A stretch of DNA of 8,306 bases from Candidatus Latescibacterota bacterium. Lineage in GTDB: Bacteria; Latescibacterota; MVCY01; DTYK01. Of the stretch, positions 6,278-8,306 are shown one piece after another (within the stretch, counting starts at the first letter, position 1; every line of letters starts with the position of its first letter). The notes below the pieces were generated by a model. It was not told the DNA's origin and made no database searches. It worked only from the letters and a program-made list of their open reading frames with translations. The position numbers and the translations under genes were made by a program. The DNA lies in the NCBI GenBank assembly GCA_012961925.1, contig DTYK01000215.1:1-8306 (forward strand), read 5' to 3'.

Positions 6278-7234
6278 ATGAACCAGTTACACAGAGCTGC
6301 TGAAATTGCAGTTCGCAAGTGTCTTGCCGTTCAGTCATACGAGACTGTGCTCATAATCACTGATGAAGGCAAGAGGAAGATCGGTTATGCCTTCTGGGAA
6401 GCAGCTAAGTCGTTAGGAAGTGAAGTGATATTGGTTGAGATCATCCCCCGGAAGAGACATGGTGAGGAACCACCCCCTGTTATAGCTGATATGATGAAGA
6501 AGGTGGACGTCATCTTTGCTCCCACCAGTAAATCCCTCACTCATACAGATGCCAGAAGAGAGGCCTCGTTAGCTGGCGCAAGAACTGCCACCCTTCCAGG
6601 AATTACAGAGGACTCAATGGTCAGGACCTTAACCGCTGACTATGACAGGATAGCCAAAAGAACTAATAAAATTGCCTCCGTACTCACAGAGGGCAGCATA
6701 GCCCGGGTAACAACCCCTCGGGGCACAGACATAACTATGTCCATTTCGGGAAGGCAGGGATTAAGTGATACAGGACTGTTCCATCGAAAGGGGGCTTACG
6801 GAAATCTCCCCGCTGGAGAGGCCTTCCTTGCACCGGTAGAGGGAAGCGCAAAGGGTGTAATAGTCATAGATGGGGCCATTGCTGATACGGGCATGGTCCG
6901 GCACCCCATAACATTGACTGTCAAAAATGGCCTTGTAACAGAAATTACAGGAAAAGACGAGGCTCAGATGTTACGTAGCCTGCTGGAGCCTATTGGGAAA
7001 CTGGCCTATAACATTGCCGAACTCGGCATTGGCACCAATGACAAAGCCATCTTAACAGGAAATGTTCTGGAGGATGAAAAGGCTATCGGTACCGTTCACA
7101 TCGCCCTCGGTAACAACGTCTCAATGGGTGGCAGTATCAATGTGCCCATTCATTTAGATGGAATTTTACTTGAACCGACCCTGACCATTGACGACAAGGC
7201 TGTCCTTCAGAACGGAACCCTTCTTATCGACTAA
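6278..7234 (+). CDS. M29-like / NicX-like metal-dependent aminopeptidase family protein
   Basis: 318 residues, related to the M29 aminopeptidases (AmpS, thermophilic aminopeptidase T) and to the NicX-type dioxygenase branch of the same fold. The N-terminal half is an alpha/beta region; the C-terminal half carries likely metal ligands: Glu181 in NLPAGEAFLAPVEGS, Glu248 in AELGIGTN, His274 in GTVHIALGNN, and His292 and Asp294 in VPIHLDG. Classical M29 enzymes are about 400 residues and use a Tyr seven residues after the first His; here that place is Val281, so the chemistry or substrate may differ. There is no signal peptide, so it is cytosolic. Peptide turnover is the likeliest role, but the substrate cannot be read from the sequence, and such short members are usually annotated only as aminopeptidase. 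It is a single-gene unit with its own promoter; its stop lies 12 bp from the stop of convergent purA. Confidence 0.82.
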   Translation: MNQLHRAAEIAVRKCLAVQSYETVLIITDEGKRKIGYAFWEAAKSLGSEVILVEIIPRKRHGEEPPPVIADMMKKVDVIFAPTSKSLTHTDARREASLAGARTATLPGITEDSMVRTLTADYDRIAKRTNKIASVLTEGSIARVTTPRGTDITMSISGRQGLSDTGLFHRKGAYGNLPAGEAFLAPVEGSAKGVIVIDGAIADTGMVRHPITLTVKNGLVTEITGKDEAQMLRSLLEPIGKLAYNIAELGIGTNDKAILTGNVLEDEKAIGTVHIALGNNVSMGGSINVPIHLDGILLEPTLTIDDKAVLQNGTLLID

Positions 7235-7246
7235 CACGGGTGGCGA

Positions 7247-8306
7247 TCAGAGCACTATTGTCTGTTCACGTCTGCGACCAACGGAGACCAACGATATCTC
7301 AGTATCGGTAAGTTGTGCTATTCTGTTAAGGTAGCGCTTTGCATTTTCCGGAAGTTGGTCAAAGTTCAGGGTCTCCGAGGTAGGGACCATCCATCCCTTC
7401 CATGTTTCATAAACAGGCTCACACCCTGAGAGGATCCTCAGATCACTCGGGAACTCTTCGATTGTTCTGCCGTTATACCTATATGCGGTACAGATCTTGA
7501 TCTCGGGGAACGAGTCCAGGACGTCGAGCCTGGTGATAGCCAGGCTTGTCAGGCCATTGATCCTCGCTGAAAATCTTGCCACCACAGCATCAAACCAGCC
7601 GCACCTCCGGGGCCTTCCTGTGGTCGCCCCATATTCATGGCCTAGTTCTCTCATCTTTTCTCCTATCTCATCCTTGAGTTCGGTGGGCAGCGGTCCATTA
7701 CCAACCCTCGTTGTATATGCCTTGGCTACCCCTATTACCTCATCGATCCTGGTCGGACCAACGCCGGAACCAGCACAAGCATTGCCGGCGGATGTATTGG
7801 ACGAGGTCACGAAGGGATAGGTCCCATGATCAACGTCGAGCAGTGTGCCCTGTGCTCCCTCAAACAGTACGGATTTTCCGTTTCTAAGGGCCTGGTTCAG
7901 CAAAACCGAGGTGTCGGTGACGAAGGGGGTAATCTTTCCTGCAAGCTCTCGATATTCACCAAAGATCTCCTTTTCATCCACCCCCTGGCTACCGTATACC
8001 TTGGTCAAGATCAGATTTTTCTCCCGGACGTTCCAGGAGAGTTTTTCCCTGAACAATTTCTCATCCAGAAGGTCAACCACTCTGATGCCTGTCCTGCCAA
8101 CCTTATCTACATAACAGGGGCCAATACCCCTACCCGTGGCACCGATTTTGCCTTCACCCCTGCTTTTCTCCCTGGCACGTTCAAGCACCTTATGATAAGG
8201 CATCACAAGATGGGCGCTGGGGCTGATGAATAACCTTCCTTCAATGGAAATGCCCCTGATTTTCAGATTTTCTATCTCCTCCAACAGGGCGACCGGATCA
8301 ATCACA
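7247..8306 (-). CDS. purA: PurA, adenylosuccinate synthetase (5' end missing)
   Basis: Cytosolic GTP-dependent enzyme joining IMP and aspartate to adenylosuccinate, the first committed step to AMP. The frame is open to the window edge; the GTG at 8303-8305 is an internal Val of the VIDP motif. By comparison with the roughly 430-residue E. coli enzyme, about 70-75 residues are missing, including the GDEGKGK P-loop, the catalytic Asp and the His of the NAGHT motif. Visible landmarks, numbered from that Val: the IMP-contacting GATGRGIGP (55-63), FEGAQGTLLDVDHGTYPFVT (148-167), SSNTSAGN (168-175), TRVGNGPLPTEL (199-210), and TGRPRRCGWFDAV (229-241). The IMP loop reads GAT where GTT is usual, keeping the second Thr. 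The C-terminus (SVGRRREQTIVL) is complete. It converges on the M29-like gene with no obvious terminator between them. Confidence 0.97.
   Translation of the reverse strand, partial: VIDPVALLEEIENLKIRGISIEGRLFISPSAHLVMPYHKVLERAREKSRGEGKIGATGRGIGPCYVDKVGRTGIRVVDLLDEKLFREKLSWNVREKNLILTKVYGSQGVDEKEIFGEYRELAGKITPFVTDTSVLLNQALRNGKSVLFEGAQGTLLDVDHGTYPFVTSSNTSAGNACAGSGVGPTRIDEVIGVAKAYTTRVGNGPLPTELKDEIGEKMRELGHEYGATTGRPRRCGWFDAVVARFSARINGLTSLAITRLDVLDSFPEIKICTAYRYNGRTIEEFPSDLRILSGCEPVYETWKGWMVPTSETLNFDQLPENAKRYLNRIAQLTDTEISLVSVGRRREQTIVL

Noticed and set aside
7826..8233. Open frame of 135 codons on the plus strand inside purA
   Set aside because: It lies wholly opposite a strongly conserved PurA coding region, has no ribosome binding site, and its translation resembles no family.
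8303..8305. GTG as the start of purA
   Set aside because: It would remove the P-loop and catalytic residues; the codon is the conserved internal Val of the VIDP motif.

Overview
The window carries seven protein-coding genes and almost no spare sequence. No rRNA, tRNA, CRISPR array or insertion sequence could be recognised. Two genes run off the ends: rodA lacks its 5' end at base 1, and purA lacks its 5' end at base 8306. The gene content indicates a Gram-negative (diderm) bacterium: a RodA cell-wall polymerase, a LolB-like lipoprotein, a second lipoprotein made of TPR repeats, MEP-pathway isoprenoid synthesis with the short bacterial IspG, and strong AGGAGG-type ribosome binding sites. GC content looks close to half. 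The mixture (DUF1015, a small M29-like peptidase, an extended RodA) would fit Desulfobacterota or one of the less studied diderm phyla. That placement is inference; I cannot fix a phylum from the sequence alone.

Layout. Bases 1-3502 (+ strand) look like one transcription unit. rodA (septum-independent wall elongation) overlaps ispG (penultimate step of isoprenoid precursor synthesis) by 11 bp, and a DUF1015 protein of unknown function follows 48 bp later behind a very strong ribosome binding site. Bases 3550-6122 (- strand) hold a pair read as TPR lipoprotein, then LolB-like lipoprotein, separated by 92 bp containing a hairpin and a short direct repeat. The 155-bp divergent region at 6123-6277 holds a consensus sigma-70-type promoter with a palindrome between its -35 and -10 boxes, driving an M29-like/NicX-like metal-dependent aminopeptidase homologue (6278-7234, + strand). 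purA (- strand) converges on it with only 12 bp between stop codons.

How the genes fit together. RodA polymerises glycan strands from lipid II, whose undecaprenyl carrier derives from the isoprenoid units that IspG helps make, so the rodA-ispG overlap links two steps of envelope growth. The TPR plus LolB-like pair resembles the TPR-lolB gene pair of Pseudomonas and probably serves outer-membrane lipoprotein placement or another envelope task. PurA is purine housekeeping.

No clearly new multi-gene system is visible. The points most worth checking are an apparent loss of a conserved glutamate in IspG, a D-to-N change plus an extra membrane segment block in RodA, the candidate operator inside the consensus promoter, and the structured 92-bp leader before the LolB-like gene.
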